Below, in pieces: positions 18,523 through 28,081 of a stretch of 64,000 nucleotides of DNA (position 1 is its first letter; the number at the start of each line of letters is the position of its first letter). Location: the NCBI RefSeq assembly GCF_001421745.1, contig NZ_LMKW01000001.1:556174-620173 (forward strand). The letters run 5' to 3'. The translations under genes and the position numbers were made by a program. Under the pieces are notes generated by a model. The model did no database searches. It was not told where the DNA came from and worked only from the letters and a program-made list of their open reading frames with translations. The stretch comes from Sphingomonas sp. Leaf230 (lineage in GTDB: Bacteria > Pseudomonadota > Alphaproteobacteria > Sphingomonadales > Sphingomonadaceae).

Positions 18523-19386
18523 GTGAGGATATACGGGGTTGTCACGGGACTGGCGTTGTTCGCGAGTGTACAAGTCGAAGCTGCGCCCGAGCCTGTCGCG
18601 CCAAAACCTCGGATCGAACTGGCGACGTTGTTTGGGTCCGACGCGTATCCGCCGTTGGCGATTACCCTTGGCGAAGACGGGCTGGTGGTAGCGGCGTTGA
18701 CGATCGATTCGCTGGGCGCGGTAACGGCATGCCGGATCGTCACGTCCTCCGATTCGACGTCGCTCGATGCCGCGACGTGCAGGATCATGACCGAGCACAA
18801 GACGGCGTTCTCTCCCGCGTATGATGCCGAGGGCAACGCGGTCGCGGGATCATACACCTTGAAGACCCGCTGGATTTTGCCCGAACCGCCACCCAGCCCC
18901 TTGAACAGCGTGGGGCAGCGGTTAACCCTGTTGCTGTCCAACAAAGCCGTGATCAAACGCTGTGAGCTTCGCGACATGCCCGGCAATGTTGCAGTCGAAG
19001 CAATGACCATGTGCGCGGGGTTTCGTGAATACGTGGCCGCGATGATCGGCGGCAACCCGGAGACCTCGCCACCGGGCGACGTAGAGGTCCTGGCGCTGAT
19101 CGACCGGACGATCGGACAGGCCGCACCTTTGTCTGGTGCGATGCCCCCCGGAATCACGCTCATTCAGGACGCTGGCAGCGAGTTCGTGGTCCAGCCCGAT
19201 GGCACGCGTACCGGTTGCACGCCGGTCTCGACTATGGTCGTTGAGACGACGGACGAGGAGGATGCGAAGTCCGCCGACCCGTGCGCCAGCGCGGAGCGGT
19301 TTGTCGCGCATCAGGGTGCGCCGATCAAGGTGCAGGACCGGATGCAGATGGGCTATCGGCTGATCGGGCGGCTCGTCGGGAAATGA
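18523..19386 (+). CDS. exported protein with TonB-C-like domain
   Basis: This 287-residue protein starts at GTG 18523, with GGGGGA seven bases upstream. A short signal peptide (RIYGVVTGLALFASVQVEAA) is followed by a TonB C-terminal-like domain at about 40-120 (YPPLAITLGEDGLVVAALTI, GAVTACRIVTSSDSTSLDAA). The second half (about 125-287) has several Cys and no fold I recognise. There is no transmembrane anchor plus Pro-rich linker as in true TonB, so an energy-transducing role is doubtful. Such domains occur in many secreted sphingomonad proteins of unknown function. It is divergent from argJ. Confidence 0.65.
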   Translation: MRIYGVVTGLALFASVQVEAAPEPVAPKPRIELATLFGSDAYPPLAITLGEDGLVVAALTIDSLGAVTACRIVTSSDSTSLDAATCRIMTEHKTAFSPAYDAEGNAVAGSYTLKTRWILPEPPPSPLNSVGQRLTLLLSNKAVIKRCELRDMPGNVAVEAMTMCAGFREYVAAMIGGNPETSPPGDVEVLALIDRTIGQAAPLSGAMPPGITLIQDAGSEFVVQPDGTRTGCTPVSTMVVETTDEEDAKSADPCASAERFVAHQGAPIKVQDRMQMGYRLIGRLVGK

Positions 19387-19439
19387 TCACCGGACGACGG
19401 ATGGACCTTGACGACGTGTTCGCATAAAGCCGGTCCCGC

Positions 19440-19691
19440 ATGAACCTGCTGCTACTCCTCTCTGCCCTGCTCTCCGCGCTGACCGGTGCGGTGCCGGGTA
19501 TGCGTGGGCAGTCCGCCCAAGCAGTGGTGCAAGGCAACGTCTGCTCGCAGTCGATAGCAGCAACGCCGGCCAAGGTCTTGATAAGGCCCGTATCTGGCCT
19601 TCCCGTGCTGCCGCAGGTTGCCGTCGCCACCACGCTGCGTACGATAGCAATCGTCTCGCTACCGCTATGGGCAGAGCGCCGCCGCGAATAG
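19440..19691 (+). CDS. small hypothetical membrane or exported protein
   Basis: This is an 83-residue reading frame with a hydrophobic N-terminus (MNLLLLLSALLSALTGAVPG), an Ala/Val-rich middle and a second hydrophobic stretch (TIAIVSLPLWAERRRE). It fills the gap before secA on the same strand. No clear ribosome binding site is visible. Similar short hydrophobic genes precede secA in sphingomonads as far as I recall, but this is a tentative call. Confidence 0.4.
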   Translation: MNLLLLLSALLSALTGAVPGMRGQSAQAVVQGNVCSQSIAATPAKVLIRPVSGLPVLPQVAVATTLRTIAIVSLPLWAERRRE

Positions 19692-19790
19692 CGTCTTGGT
19701 GTGACCTTATCGTAACCTTTGGATCCGAGCGATCCGCTTCCGCGTGCGCCCACCGTGTGCCGCCGCGTCTCAAATTCAGGAAATCAGCCC

Positions 19791-22529
19791 ATGTTCGGTG
19801 GCCTCGCCAAATCCTTGTTCGGTTCGTCCAACGACCGCTACGTCAAGTCGCTCAACCCGATTCTCGCCAAGATCGCCTCGTTCGAGCCGTCGCTCCAGGC
19901 GATGTCGGACGAGGAACTCTCCGCGCAGACCGTGAAGTTCCGCGCGCGGCTCGCAGAGGGCGAGAAGCTCGACGACCTGCTTCCCGAGGCATTCGCGACC
20001 GTCCGTGAAGCGGCGCACCGCGTGCTCGGCCAGCGCCATTACGACGTGCAGATGGTCGGCGGCATCGTCCTCCACCGCGGCGAGATCGCCGAGATGCGCA
20101 CGGGCGAGGGCAAGACGCTCGTCGCTACGCTCGCGACCTACCTTAACGCGCTCCCTGGTGATGGCGTCCACGTCGTCACCGTCAACGACTACCTCGCGGC
20201 GCGCGATGCGGAGTGGATGGGGCAGGTCTACACCTTCCTCGGCATGACGATCGGCGTCATCATTCCCAACCTGTCGGACGAGGAACGCCGCGCTGCGTAC
20301 GCAGCCGACATCACCTACGGCACGAACAACGAGTTCGGGTTCGACTATCTCCGCGACAACATGAAGTACGAGCGCAGCGCGATGACGCAGCGCGCGTTCA
20401 ACTTCGCGGTAGTCGACGAGGTCGATTCGGTGCTGATCGACGAAGCCCGCACGCCGCTGATCATCTCCGGCCCGACCGACGACAAATCCGAGCTGTACAT
20501 GCAGGTCGATGCGGTCGTGAAGCAGCTCGATCCGATCGACTACGACAAGGACGAGAAGCAGAAGACGATCATCCTCACGGAAGACGGTACCGAGAAGGTC
20601 GAGCGGATGCTCGAGGCGGCGGGGCTGCTCGAGGGGCAGAACCTGTACGACTTCGAGAACACGCAGGTCGTGCATCACCTCAACCAGGCACTGCGCGCGA
20701 TCGTGATGTTCAAGTCGGATATCGACTACATCGTCAAGGACGGCAAGGTCATCATCATCGACGAGTTCACCGGCCGCATGATGGATGGCCGGCGTTGGTC
20801 GGACGGCCTGCACCAGGCGGTTGAGGCCAAGGAAGGCGTCCAGATCGAGCCCGAGAACCAGACGATGGCCTCGATCACGTTCCAGAATTACTTCCGCATG
20901 TACCCCAAGATCGGCGGCATGACCGGCACCGCGGCGACCGAGGCGGCCGAGTTCTACGACATCTACAAGATCAACGTCGTCAGCATCCCGACCAACGTCG
21001 AGGTGAAGCGCGTCGACGAGGAAGACGAGTTCTACAAGGACACCAAGGACAAGTTCGCGGCGATCGCCAAGAAGATCAAGCATCACGCGGACCTCGGCCA
21101 GCCGGTGCTGGTCGGCACCGTGTCGATCGAGAAGTCCGAGATGCTCAGCGAGTTCCTGGTCGGCGAGAACGTCGATCACAAGGTGCTCAACGCGCGCTTC
21201 CACGAGATGGAGGCGCACATCGTCGCACAGGCCGGGCGCAAGTCCGCGGTGACGATCGCGACCAACATGGCGGGCCGCGGCACCGACATCAAACTCGGCG
21301 GCAACCTCGAATTCCGTATGCTAGACGAGCATCCGGCGCTGGTCGAAGGAACGCCCGAATATGACGAGGCGGCGGCGCGGATCACGATCGAGATCGAGGC
21401 GGAGAAGCAGGCGGTGCTCGCCGCGGGCGGCCTGTTCGTGCTCGGCACCGAGCGGCACGAAAGCCGACGTATCGACAACCAGCTGCGCGGGCGTTCGGGG
21501 CGTCAGGGAGATCCGGGTCTGTCGCGCTTCTATCTCAGCCTCGACGACGATCTGCTGCGCATCTTCGGGCCGGACACGCTGTTCGCCAAGATGATGCGCA
21601 ACAACATCGAGGACGGCGAGGCGATCGGCAGCAAGTGGTTGTCGAAGGCGATCGAAACCGCGCAGAAGAAGGTCGAGGCGCGCAACTACGACATCCGCAA
21701 GCAGGTCGTCGAATATGATGACGTGATGAACGAGCAGCGGAAAGTGATCTACGAGCAGCGTGCCGACATCATGGATGCCGATACGGTCGGCGACGTGGTG
21801 ACCGACATGCGTGCTGAAACGGTCAACGTGATCGTCGGCGATGCGTGCCCGCCCAACTCCTATCCCGAGCAGTGGGACGTTGCCGGCATGAAGACGCGGC
21901 TTGCCGAGGTGATGAACCTCGAGCCGCCGATCGACGCCTGGCTGCTCGAAGAGTCGGTCGACCCCGAGGTGATCGAGGAGCGCGTTCGCGCGATGGCGGA
22001 CGAGGCGATCGCGCAGAAGTCGGCGGATCTCGATGCGGAGACCTGGACGTCGGTCGAGAAGTCGATCCTGTTGCAGAACCTCGACCATCACTGGAAGGAG
22101 CATCTCGCGACGCTCGACGCGCTGCGCCAAGTCGTCCATCTTCGCGCGTATGCGCAGAAGACGCCGATCAACGAGTATAAGCAGGAGGCGTTCTCGCTGT
22201 TCCAGCGGATGCTCGAGACGATCCGCGAGGACGTGACCAAGACGATCGCGCATGCCCAGTTCCAGATGCAGGCGCCGGTCGGGCTGCCTGAGCTGCCGGA
22301 CTTCATCACGACGCATTTCGACCCGTTCACGGGCGAGGATGATTCGAACGATTTTGATGCGGGGACGCGCGGCCACATCACCTCGACGATGCCGCCGTTG
22401 CAGATCCCTCAGCCGCAGGAGGCCGATATCGGCGAGGATCCTGCGAACTGGGAGGGTGTGGTCAGCCGCAATGCGCCGTGCCCTTGCGGGTCGGGGCGTA
22501 AGTACAAGCAGTGCCACGGGGCTGTTTGA
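19791..22529 (+). CDS. secA: preprotein translocase ATPase SecA
   Basis: SecA is the motor that drives unfolded preproteins through SecYEG. The 912-residue product has Walker [15 protein letters not shown] near residue 105, the DEAD-like block [32 protein letters not shown] and [12 protein letters not shown] in the second motor domain, and a C-terminal zinc-binding tail [16 protein letters not shown] that contacts SecB or ribosomes. The ATG at 19791 with AGGAAAT upstream gives [18 protein letters not shown], the normal SecA start. The frame opens earlier, but that extension is unlikely to be translated. Confidence 0.98.
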   Translation: MFGGLAKSLFGSSNDRYVKSLNPILAKIASFEPSLQAMSDEELSAQTVKFRARLAEGEKLDDLLPEAFATVREAAHRVLGQRHYDVQMVGGIVLHRGEIAEMRTGEGKTLVATLATYLNALPGDGVHVVTVNDYLAARDAEWMGQVYTFLGMTIGVIIPNLSDEERRAAYAADITYGTNNEFGFDYLRDNMKYERSAMTQRAFNFAVVDEVDSVLIDEARTPLIISGPTDDKSELYMQVDAVVKQLDPIDYDKDEKQKTIILTEDGTEKVERMLEAAGLLEGQNLYDFENTQVVHHLNQALRAIVMFKSDIDYIVKDGKVIIIDEFTGRMMDGRRWSDGLHQAVEAKEGVQIEPENQTMASITFQNYFRMYPKIGGMTGTAATEAAEFYDIYKINVVSIPTNVEVKRVDEEDEFYKDTKDKFAAIAKKIKHHADLGQPVLVGTVSIEKSEMLSEFLVGENVDHKVLNARFHEMEAHIVAQAGRKSAVTIATNMAGRGTDIKLGGNLEFRMLDEHPALVEGTPEYDEAAARITIEIEAEKQAVLAAGGLFVLGTERHESRRIDNQLRGRSGRQGDPGLSRFYLSLDDDLLRIFGPDTLFAKMMRNNIEDGEAIGSKWLSKAIETAQKKVEARNYDIRKQVVEYDDVMNEQRKVIYEQRADIMDADTVGDVVTDMRAETVNVIVGDACPPNSYPEQWDVAGMKTRLAEVMNLEPPIDAWLLEESVDPEVIEERVRAMADEAIAQKSADLDAETWTSVEKSILLQNLDHHWKEHLATLDALRQVVHLRAYAQKTPINEYKQEAFSLFQRMLETIREDVTKTIAHAQFQMQAPVGLPELPDFITTHFDPFTGEDDSNDFDAGTRGHITSTMPPLQIPQPQEADIGEDPANWEGVVSRNAPCPCGSGRKYKQCHGAV

Positions 22530-22551
22530 GCGACTGAGCTTTCGAGGCTTT

Positions 22552-22656
22552 ACCACCCCGGCGAAGGCCGGGGCCCAATTGGTGAGGTCGAAGTAACGAA
22601 GCGCGTCCGTCGTTAGCGACGTTTCCCAATTGGGCCCCGGCCTCCGCCGGGGTGGT
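22552..22656. repeat. double-hairpin repeat after secA (first of two)
   Basis: ACCACCCCGGCGAAGGCCGG at the left and its inverted counterpart CCGGCCTCCGCCGGGGTGGT at the right enclose inner arms CCCAATTGG/CCCAATTGGG. It is about 105 bp. The overall plan matches the other repeats in the window but the sequence family differs. Confidence 0.8.
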
Positions 22657-22680
22657 GAAATAGGATGCGGGTCGCCCCCT

Positions 22681-22762
22681 CCGTTCTCCCGCGAAGGCGG
22701 GAGTCCAGGCTACCAGCGATGGCGTGTGGGACCCCTGGACCCCCGCCTTCGCGGGGGAACGG
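22681..22762. repeat. double-hairpin repeat after secA (second of two)
   Basis: CCGTTCTCCCGCGAAGGCGG and CCGCCTTCGCGGGGGAACGG bracket inner arms GAGTCCAGG and CCCCTGGACCCC, giving an 82-bp element only 24 bp from the preceding one. Together they fill the 289-bp gap between secA and yjbQ. No gene is seen in that gap. Confidence 0.8.
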
Positions 22763-22818
22763 TTGTTCGCCGAGGAAAGGATTTCGGAGCCACTCTGCTG
22801 ACAGATTGTTAGGACCCC

Positions 22819-23235
22819 ATGCGCCAATCCACCACTATCCTAACCTTTAACACAACCCGCCAAGGCCTCGTTGATGTCACCGACCAGATCGTCCGCTGGC
22901 TCCGCGAACAGCAAATGACGGAAGGTTTGCTGACGGTATTCTGCCGCCACACCTCCGCCTCTCTCCTCATCCAGGAAAACGCCGCGCCCGAAGTCCGGAC
23001 CGACCTGGAAGCCTATTTCGCCCGCATAGCGCCCGAATCGCGAGAGTATCTCCACGACGATGAAGGCCCTGACGACATGCCAGCCCACCTCCGCACCGCG
23101 CTCACGCAGGTCCAGCTGGCGATCCCGCTGATCGACGGCCGACTCGCGCTCGGCACATGGCAGGGCATCTACCTCTTCGAGCATCGCCGCCGCCCGCATC
23201 GCCGCACATTGGCGCTGCACTTGATCGGCGTTTAG
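22819..23235 (+). CDS. YjbQ family protein (UPF0047)
   Basis: The product is 138 residues, the usual size of YjbQ/UPF0047 proteins. Family signatures seen are GLVDVTDQIVRWL, GLLTVFCRHTSASLLIQEN, DMPAHLRTALTQVQLAIPL and the C-terminal LGTWQGIYLFEHRRRPHRR. Some family members show weak thiamin-phosphate-synthase activity, but the physiological role is unknown. The His and Glu of RHTSASLLIQEN and of FEHR are the usual metal-site candidates. Confidence 0.92.
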   Translation: MRQSTTILTFNTTRQGLVDVTDQIVRWLREQQMTEGLLTVFCRHTSASLLIQENAAPEVRTDLEAYFARIAPESREYLHDDEGPDDMPAHLRTALTQVQLAIPLIDGRLALGTWQGIYLFEHRRRPHRRTLALHLIGV

Positions 23236-23356
23236 ACGAAACGTGAAAAATGAGTCAGCAAGGTGGCGCATTGGAGCGAACCCGTTCATCAACCGTTCCA
23301 CCACTGACGGCTAATAAGAGGCGTTTCGCCGCACTCGCCGCGAACGGAGACATACC

Positions 23357-23983
23357 ATGTTCATGAAACCTGGTCGCAAGGTCGCATTGGCAGCGCTCGC
23401 AACGGGCGCTCTATTGCTGGCCGGTTGCGCGACCGAGACCACCTATCGGCCGGCGACGGGCCAGGGGTTCAGCCGCACCGGCTACAGCGACCGGCAGGTA
23501 GAGCCGGGTCGCTTCCTCGTCAGCTTTGCCGGCAACAGCGTCACGTCGCGCGATACGGTCGAGCGTTACCTGTTCTTCCGCGCCGCCGAGCTGACGTTGC
23601 AGAATGGCTACGACTATTACCTGATGGCCGACCGCGACACCAACCTTCAGTCGCGGACCTACTCGACGCCGGGGATCGGTGGCGGGTTCGGCTATGGCGG
23701 CTTCGGCGGCTATTGGGGGCCGTCGTGGCGCTATTACGGCCGCGGCTTCGGCTGGCGCAACTGGAGCCCCTATGGCGGCTTCGGTGGTGGTTTCGGCGGC
23801 GGCTATGGCGGTTTCGGCGGTGGCCCATGGGGCAACGACTTCGATATCCGTACGATCGATCGCTATGAGGCAACGGCCGAGATCGTGATGCGCAAGGGCC
23901 CGATCCCGCGCGACAACATTCGGGCGTTTGACGCACGCAAGGTGGTCGACAGCATCGGACCGAGTGTCGTGCTGCCGAAGTAA
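23357..23983 (+). CDS. lipoprotein of the CC0125/CC1285 type
   Basis: This 208-residue protein has a signal peptide ending in the lipobox ALLLAGC, so it should be a lipoprotein. The conserved part (about 35-85: GYSDRQVEPGRFLVSFAG, RDTVERYLFFRAAELTL) matches a caulobacterial/sphingomonad lipoprotein family of unknown function. A Gly/Tyr/Phe/Trp-rich low-complexity region (about 110-160, GGFGGGFGGGYGGFGGG) interrupts it before a conserved tail. GGAG lies about eight bases before ATG 23357. ATG 23363 is an alternative. A strong terminator follows. Confidence 0.78.
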   Translation: MFMKPGRKVALAALATGALLLAGCATETTYRPATGQGFSRTGYSDRQVEPGRFLVSFAGNSVTSRDTVERYLFFRAAELTLQNGYDYYLMADRDTNLQSRTYSTPGIGGGFGYGGFGGYWGPSWRYYGRGFGWRNWSPYGGFGGGFGGGYGGFGGGPWGNDFDIRTIDRYEATAEIVMRKGPIPRDNIRAFDARKVVDSIGPSVVLPK

Positions 23984-24002
23984 GCGTTACCTTCGAGACG
24001 GT

Positions 24003-24040
24003 AAAAAGGCCGGACTACCCCAGGGTAGTCCGGCCTTTTT
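24003..24040. terminator. bidirectional rho-independent terminator
   Basis: An 18-base arm starting AAAAAGGCCGGACTACCC pairs with GGTAGTCCGGCCTTTTT across a 3-base loop, giving A-tracts and T-tracts on both sides. It lies 20 bp after the lipoprotein gene and can also stop transcription coming from mfd on the other strand. Confidence 0.95.
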
Positions 24041-24052
24041 CATGGCGCTGCT

Positions 24053-24150
24053 CCCTCTCCCCTGCGGGGAGGGGGCCCGGGTGAGGGGCTGTTGCAGAGG
24101 GTAACGCTCGCGGTGCCCCTCACCCAACCCTCTCCCCGAAGGGGAGAGGG
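24053..24150. repeat. double-hairpin repeat (CCCTCTCCCC family) at the 3' end of mfd
   Basis: About 98 bp: CCCTCTCCCCTGCGGGGAGG at the left, inner arms GGGTGAGGGG/CCCCTCACCC, and CTCTCCCCGAAGGGGAGAGG at the right. It ends three bases beyond the mfd stop codon. A second copy of the same family borders the 5' end of mfd. Confidence 0.88.
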
Positions 24151-24153
24151 CTT

Positions 24154-27100
24154 TTAAGAAGCCGCCTTCGCCAGCCCCTTCGACAGCTGCAACGCCCCAT
24201 GCAGCCGCGCCTTCGGATCGCCCCAGGCCCGCTGCAGCACCAGCTTGCTGTCTGGCCGCAACCGCGCGACGCCGTTCAAGCGCTCGACATACGCCAGCAG
24301 CTTGTCGATGTTCGGCGGCTTGTCGTCGTGGAACGACACCAGCACGCCCTTCGGCCCGACGTCGATCTTCGATACGCACGCGCGCTTGGCGTTCAGCTTG
24401 ATCTCGATGACCTTGATCAGATTCTCGGTCGCATCCGGCAGCGGGCCGAAGCGATCGATCATCTCGGCCGCGAACGCCTCGATCTCCTGGCCCTCGTCGA
24501 GATCGTTGAGGCGACGATACAGCCCCATCCGCAGGTCGAGATCGGGTACGTAGTCCTCGGGGATGAGGATCGGCGCGTCGACCGTGATCTGCGGTGAGAA
24601 ATCGCGCGGCCGCGACGAGGTCATGCCGCCGGCCTTGGCATCCATGATCGCCTCTTCCAGCATCGCCTGGTAGAGTTCGAACCCGACTTCCTTGATGTGC
24701 CCGGTCTGCTCGTCGCCAAGCATGTTGCCCGCGCCGCGGATATCGAGATCGTGGCTTGCCAGCTGGAAGCCGGCGCCCAGTGAGTCGAGATCGGACAGCA
24801 CCTTGAGGCGCTTTTCTGCGGTAACGGTCATCTGCCGCTCGGGTGGCGTCACGAGATACGCATACGCCCGCGTCTTCGATCGGCCGACACGCCCACGCAG
24901 CTGATACAATTGCGCGAGACCGAAGCGGTCGGCGCGGTGGACGATCATCGTGTTGGCGGACGCGATGTCGATCCCGCTCTCGATGATCGTGGTCGAGACG
25001 AGCACTTCGAACTTTTTGTCGTAGAACGCCGACATGCGCTCCTCGACCTCGGTCGGCGACATCTGGCCGTGCGCCACGACGAAGCGGATTTCGGGTACCT
25101 GCTCGCGCAGGAAGTCCTCGATCTCGGGCAGGTCCGCGACGCGCGGCGTGACGACGAAGCTTTGCCCGCCACGATAATGCTCGCGCAGCAACGCCTCGCG
25201 CAGCACGACCGGATCGAACGGCATGATGTACGTCCGCACCGCAAGGCGATCGACCGGCGGGGTCTGGATCACCGACAGCTCGCGGATGCCCGACATCGCC
25301 ATCTGCAGCGTGCGCGGGATCGGCGTCGCGGTCAGCGTTAGCATGTGGACGTCCGCCCGCAGCGCCTTCAGCCGCTCCTTGTGCGTCACGCCGAAGCGCT
25401 GCTCCTCGTCGACCACCACCAGCCCGAGCCGCTTGAAGTCGATATTCTTCGCCAGCAGCGCGTGGGTGCCGATGACGACGTCGATCGTGCCGTTCGCCAG
25501 CCCTTCCTTGGTCGCCTTCGCCTCACTCGCGGTGACTAGGCGCGACAACCGGCCCATGTTCATCGGGAAGCCTTCGAAGCGGGCGACGAAGTTGTTGTAG
25601 TGCTGGCGCGCGAGCAACGTCGTCGGGCAGACGATCGCGACCTGCTTGCCGCCCATCGCCGCGATGAATGCGGCGCGCAGCGCGACCTCGGTCTTGCCGA
25701 AGCCGACGTCGCCGACCACCAGTCGGTCCATCGGTTTGCCCGCGGCGAGATCGCCGAGCACGTCCTCGATCGCGCGGTCCTGATCCTCGGTTTCCTCGTA
25801 CGGGAAGCGATCGACGAAGCTCGGATAGCCGCTCGCATCGGGTTCGAGCACGTCGCCCGGATGCAGCGCGCGTTCGGCGGCGGTCGCGATCAGTTCGCCG
25901 GCGATCTCGCGGATCCGCTCCTTCATCTTCGATTTCCGGCGCTGCCAGCCTTCGCCGCCGAGACGGTCGAGCGTCGCGCCTTCCTCGGACGAGCCGTAGC
26001 GCGAGAGGACGTCGATATTCTCGACCGGCACGTACAATTTGTCGCCGCCGGCATAGCTCAGCGCGACGCAGTCGTGCGGGCTCTGGCCAACCGGGATCGA
26101 GGTCAGGCCCTCGTACCGCCCGATGCCGTGCTCGGTGTGGACGACGAGGTCGCCCGGCGTCAGCGTGGCCAGTTCGGCTAGGAACGCGTCGGCGGACTTC
26201 TTGCGCTTCTTGCGGTGGACGAGGCGGTCACCGAGCATGTCCTGCTCGGTGAGGACCGCGATCCCCGGCGCCGTGAAGCCGTGGTCGAGCGGCAGGACGA
26301 TCAGCGCGACGCCGAAGCTGCGCGCGGTGTCGGCGATGCCGAGCGCCTCCTGCCAAGTCTCGGCGTGCTTGCCGCCTTTCATGCCGTGGTCGGCGAGCAG
26401 GCTCCCCAGGCGTTCGCGTGCGCCGATCGAGTAGCTGGCGAGGATCGGTTTCCGGCCCTGCTTGCGCAATTTCTCGACATGATCCGCGACGGCTTCGTAG
26501 ATGTTCGTCTGCGCCGCGCGCTCTGGGCCGAAATCGCGCGGGCCGTCGACGTCGAAGTCGAGCACCGTGTCGCTCGGCGGTTCGTGGAACGGCGAGGTGA
26601 TGTGCGCGGCGAACGCCTCGACGCCGCCGGACCATTCCTGCGCATCGAGATACAGCGCCTTGGCAGGCATCGGGCGGTAGCTGCCGGGCTGGGCCGCCTC
26701 GGCGCGCTTGCGGTTCTCGTAATAGTCGGCGATCGATTCGAGCCGGCTTTCGACCGCCGCGGCGACGCCGTTGTCGCGGACCACCACGTCGTCGGCGCCG
26801 AGATGGTCGAACAACGTCGCCATCTTCTCCTCGAACAGCGGCAGCCAATGCTCCATGCCCGCGATGCGGCGGCCTTCGGAGATCGCCTGGTACATCGGGT
26901 CGCCGGTCGCGGTCGCGCCGAACGCGTCGCGGTAGCGCGTACGGAAGCGCTTGATCGAGTCCTCGTCGAGCAGTGCTTCGGAGGCGGGGAGCAGGACGAA
27001 GCCGTCGATCCGGCCGGTCGTGCGCTGGTCGGCGGCGTCGAACGTGCGGACGCTCTCGATCTCGTCGCCGAAGAAGTCGAGGCGCAGTGCATGATCTTCG

Positions 27101-27624
27101 CCGGACGGGTAGAGATCGACGATCCCGCCGCGCACCGCATACTCGCCCTGGTCGTGGACGGTGTCGGTGCGGACATAGCCGTTCGCCTGGAGCAACATGG
27201 CGAGTTTGTCGCGGCCGATCCGTTCGCCGGGCGCCAGACGCGCGACGAGCTGGCGGATGCGGAACGGCGTGAGGACGCGCTGCGTCGCGGCGTTCGCGGT
27301 GGTCAGCAGGAGCTGCGGACCCTTGGGTTTGCCTTGCAGGCGTTGGAGCGCGGCGACACGCTCGGCCATGATGCGTAGCGTCGGCGAGGCGCGGTCGTAG
27401 GGGAGGCAGTCCCAGGCGGGGAAACTCAGCACTTCGAGATCGGGCGCGAAATACGCCGCGGTCGAGGCAACCGCTCGCATCGCCGCGTCGTCCGGCGCGA
27501 TGAACACCGCGCGCGTCTTCGCGGCGCGCGCGAGATCGGCGAGCAGCGACGGCTGGAAGCCGGACGGCACGCCGGACAGGATCAGCGGGCTAGTCGCGGA
27601 AAGGATCGTCTTGAGGTCTGGCAT
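24154..27624 (-). CDS. mfd: transcription-repair coupling factor Mfd
   Basis: Mfd removes RNA polymerase stalled at lesions and recruits UvrA. The 1156-residue protein shows the RNAP-interaction domain (LTPGDLVVHTEHGIGRYEGL) near residue 500, Walker A VVGDVGFGKTEVALRAAF, the DEEQ box VVDEEQRFGVTHKERLK, TATPIPRTLQMA, QLRGRVGRSKTRAYAY, and a C-terminal TRCF domain. The ATG at 27624 with AGGA six bases upstream gives MPDLKTILS. The frame continues upstream through a repeat element and that extension is not real. It is probably cotranscribed after sdhE. Confidence 0.97.
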   Translation of the reverse strand: MPDLKTILSATSPLILSGVPSGFQPSLLADLARAAKTRAVFIAPDDAAMRAVASTAAYFAPDLEVLSFPAWDCLPYDRASPTLRIMAERVAALQRLQGKPKGPQLLLTTANAATQRVLTPFRIRQLVARLAPGERIGRDKLAMLLQANGYVRTDTVHDQGEYAVRGGIVDLYPSGEDHALRLDFFGDEIESVRTFDAADQRTTGRIDGFVLLPASEALLDEDSIKRFRTRYRDAFGATATGDPMYQAISEGRRIAGMEHWLPLFEEKMATLFDHLGADDVVVRDNGVAAAVESRLESIADYYENRKRAEAAQPGSYRPMPAKALYLDAQEWSGGVEAFAAHITSPFHEPPSDTVLDFDVDGPRDFGPERAAQTNIYEAVADHVEKLRKQGRKPILASYSIGARERLGSLLADHGMKGGKHAETWQEALGIADTARSFGVALIVLPLDHGFTAPGIAVLTEQDMLGDRLVHRKKRKKSADAFLAELATLTPGDLVVHTEHGIGRYEGLTSIPVGQSPHDCVALSYAGGDKLYVPVENIDVLSRYGSSEEGATLDRLGGEGWQRRKSKMKERIREIAGELIATAAERALHPGDVLEPDASGYPSFVDRFPYEETEDQDRAIEDVLGDLAAGKPMDRLVVGDVGFGKTEVALRAAFIAAMGGKQVAIVCPTTLLARQHYNNFVARFEGFPMNMGRLSRLVTASEAKATKEGLANGTIDVVIGTHALLAKNIDFKRLGLVVVDEEQRFGVTHKERLKALRADVHMLTLTATPIPRTLQMAMSGIRELSVIQTPPVDRLAVRTYIMPFDPVVLREALLREHYRGGQSFVVTPRVADLPEIEDFLREQVPEIRFVVAHGQMSPTEVEERMSAFYDKKFEVLVSTTIIESGIDIASANTMIVHRADRFGLAQLYQLRGRVGRSKTRAYAYLVTPPERQMTVTAEKRLKVLSDLDSLGAGFQLASHDLDIRGAGNMLGDEQTGHIKEVGFELYQAMLEEAIMDAKAGGMTSSRPRDFSPQITVDAPILIPEDYVPDLDLRMGLYRRLNDLDEGQEIEAFAAEMIDRFGPLPDATENLIKVIEIKLNAKRACVSKIDVGPKGVLVSFHDDKPPNIDKLLAYVERLNGVARLRPDSKLVLQRAWGDPKARLHGALQLSKGLAKAAS

Positions 27625-27637
27625 TGTTTTCCTAAAG

Positions 27638-27736
27638 CCCTCTCCCCGCTGGGGAGAGGGTTGGGTGAGGGGCTGTTCCGGGCACTGCACTGCTTGGCTG
27701 CCCCTCACCCCGACCCTCTCCCCGAAGGGGAGAGGG
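27638..27736. repeat. double-hairpin repeat (CCCTCTCCCC family) between sdhE and mfd
   Basis: About 99 bp: CCCTCTCCCCGCTGGGGAGA at the left, inner arms GGGTGAGGGGC and GCCCCTCACCCC, and CTCTCCCCGAAGGGGAGAGG at the right. It ends six bases from the sdhE stop codon and begins 13 bases before the mfd start codon. Confidence 0.88.
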
Positions 27737-27742
27737 AGGTAC

Positions 27743-28009
27743 TTACTTCACGACCGTCACGTAGTTGATGTCGCGCATCGCCTGCATCATCGGCCCGTCC
27801 CATTCGGGTGGGCAGACGATCGAGCCGATCGCCCAGCCCATGATGTCGACGTCCTGTTCCTCCAGCAGCGCCTCGAACCAGTCGAGCTCTTCCGGCGTCC
27901 AGGTCCGGCCATAGGTCGCGAAGAAGCCACCGATCATCATGTCGGCCTCGCGCGTGCCGCGGTGCGAGCTGCGGAAGCCTAGGCGCTTGAGGCGGGTCTC
28001 GTGGTCCAT
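27743..28009 (-). CDS. sdhE: FAD assembly factor SdhE
   Basis: This 88-residue protein belongs to the SdhE/Sdh5 (DUF339) family, which assists covalent FAD attachment to succinate dehydrogenase flavoprotein. The diagnostic RGxxE motif is present as SHRGTREADMMIGGF around residue 17, followed by ELDWFEALLEEQDVDIMGW. It is divergent from recG and sits upstream of mfd. The sdhE-mfd adjacency is common in alphaproteobacteria. Confidence 0.93.
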   Translation of the reverse strand: MDHETRLKRLGFRSSHRGTREADMMIGGFFATYGRTWTPEELDWFEALLEEQDVDIMGWAIGSIVCPPEWDGPMMQAMRDINYVTVVK

Positions 28010-28081
28010 CGTATCTCCAACGCGGATAGGCCAGCGACCGCTGGCGGCGGGCGTCGGCTAGGCTATAGAGGCCAGATAGTC

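Noticed and set aside
22552..22762. CRISPR array between secA and yjbQ
   Set aside because: Two different inverted repeats occur once each; there are no regularly spaced direct repeats or cas genes.
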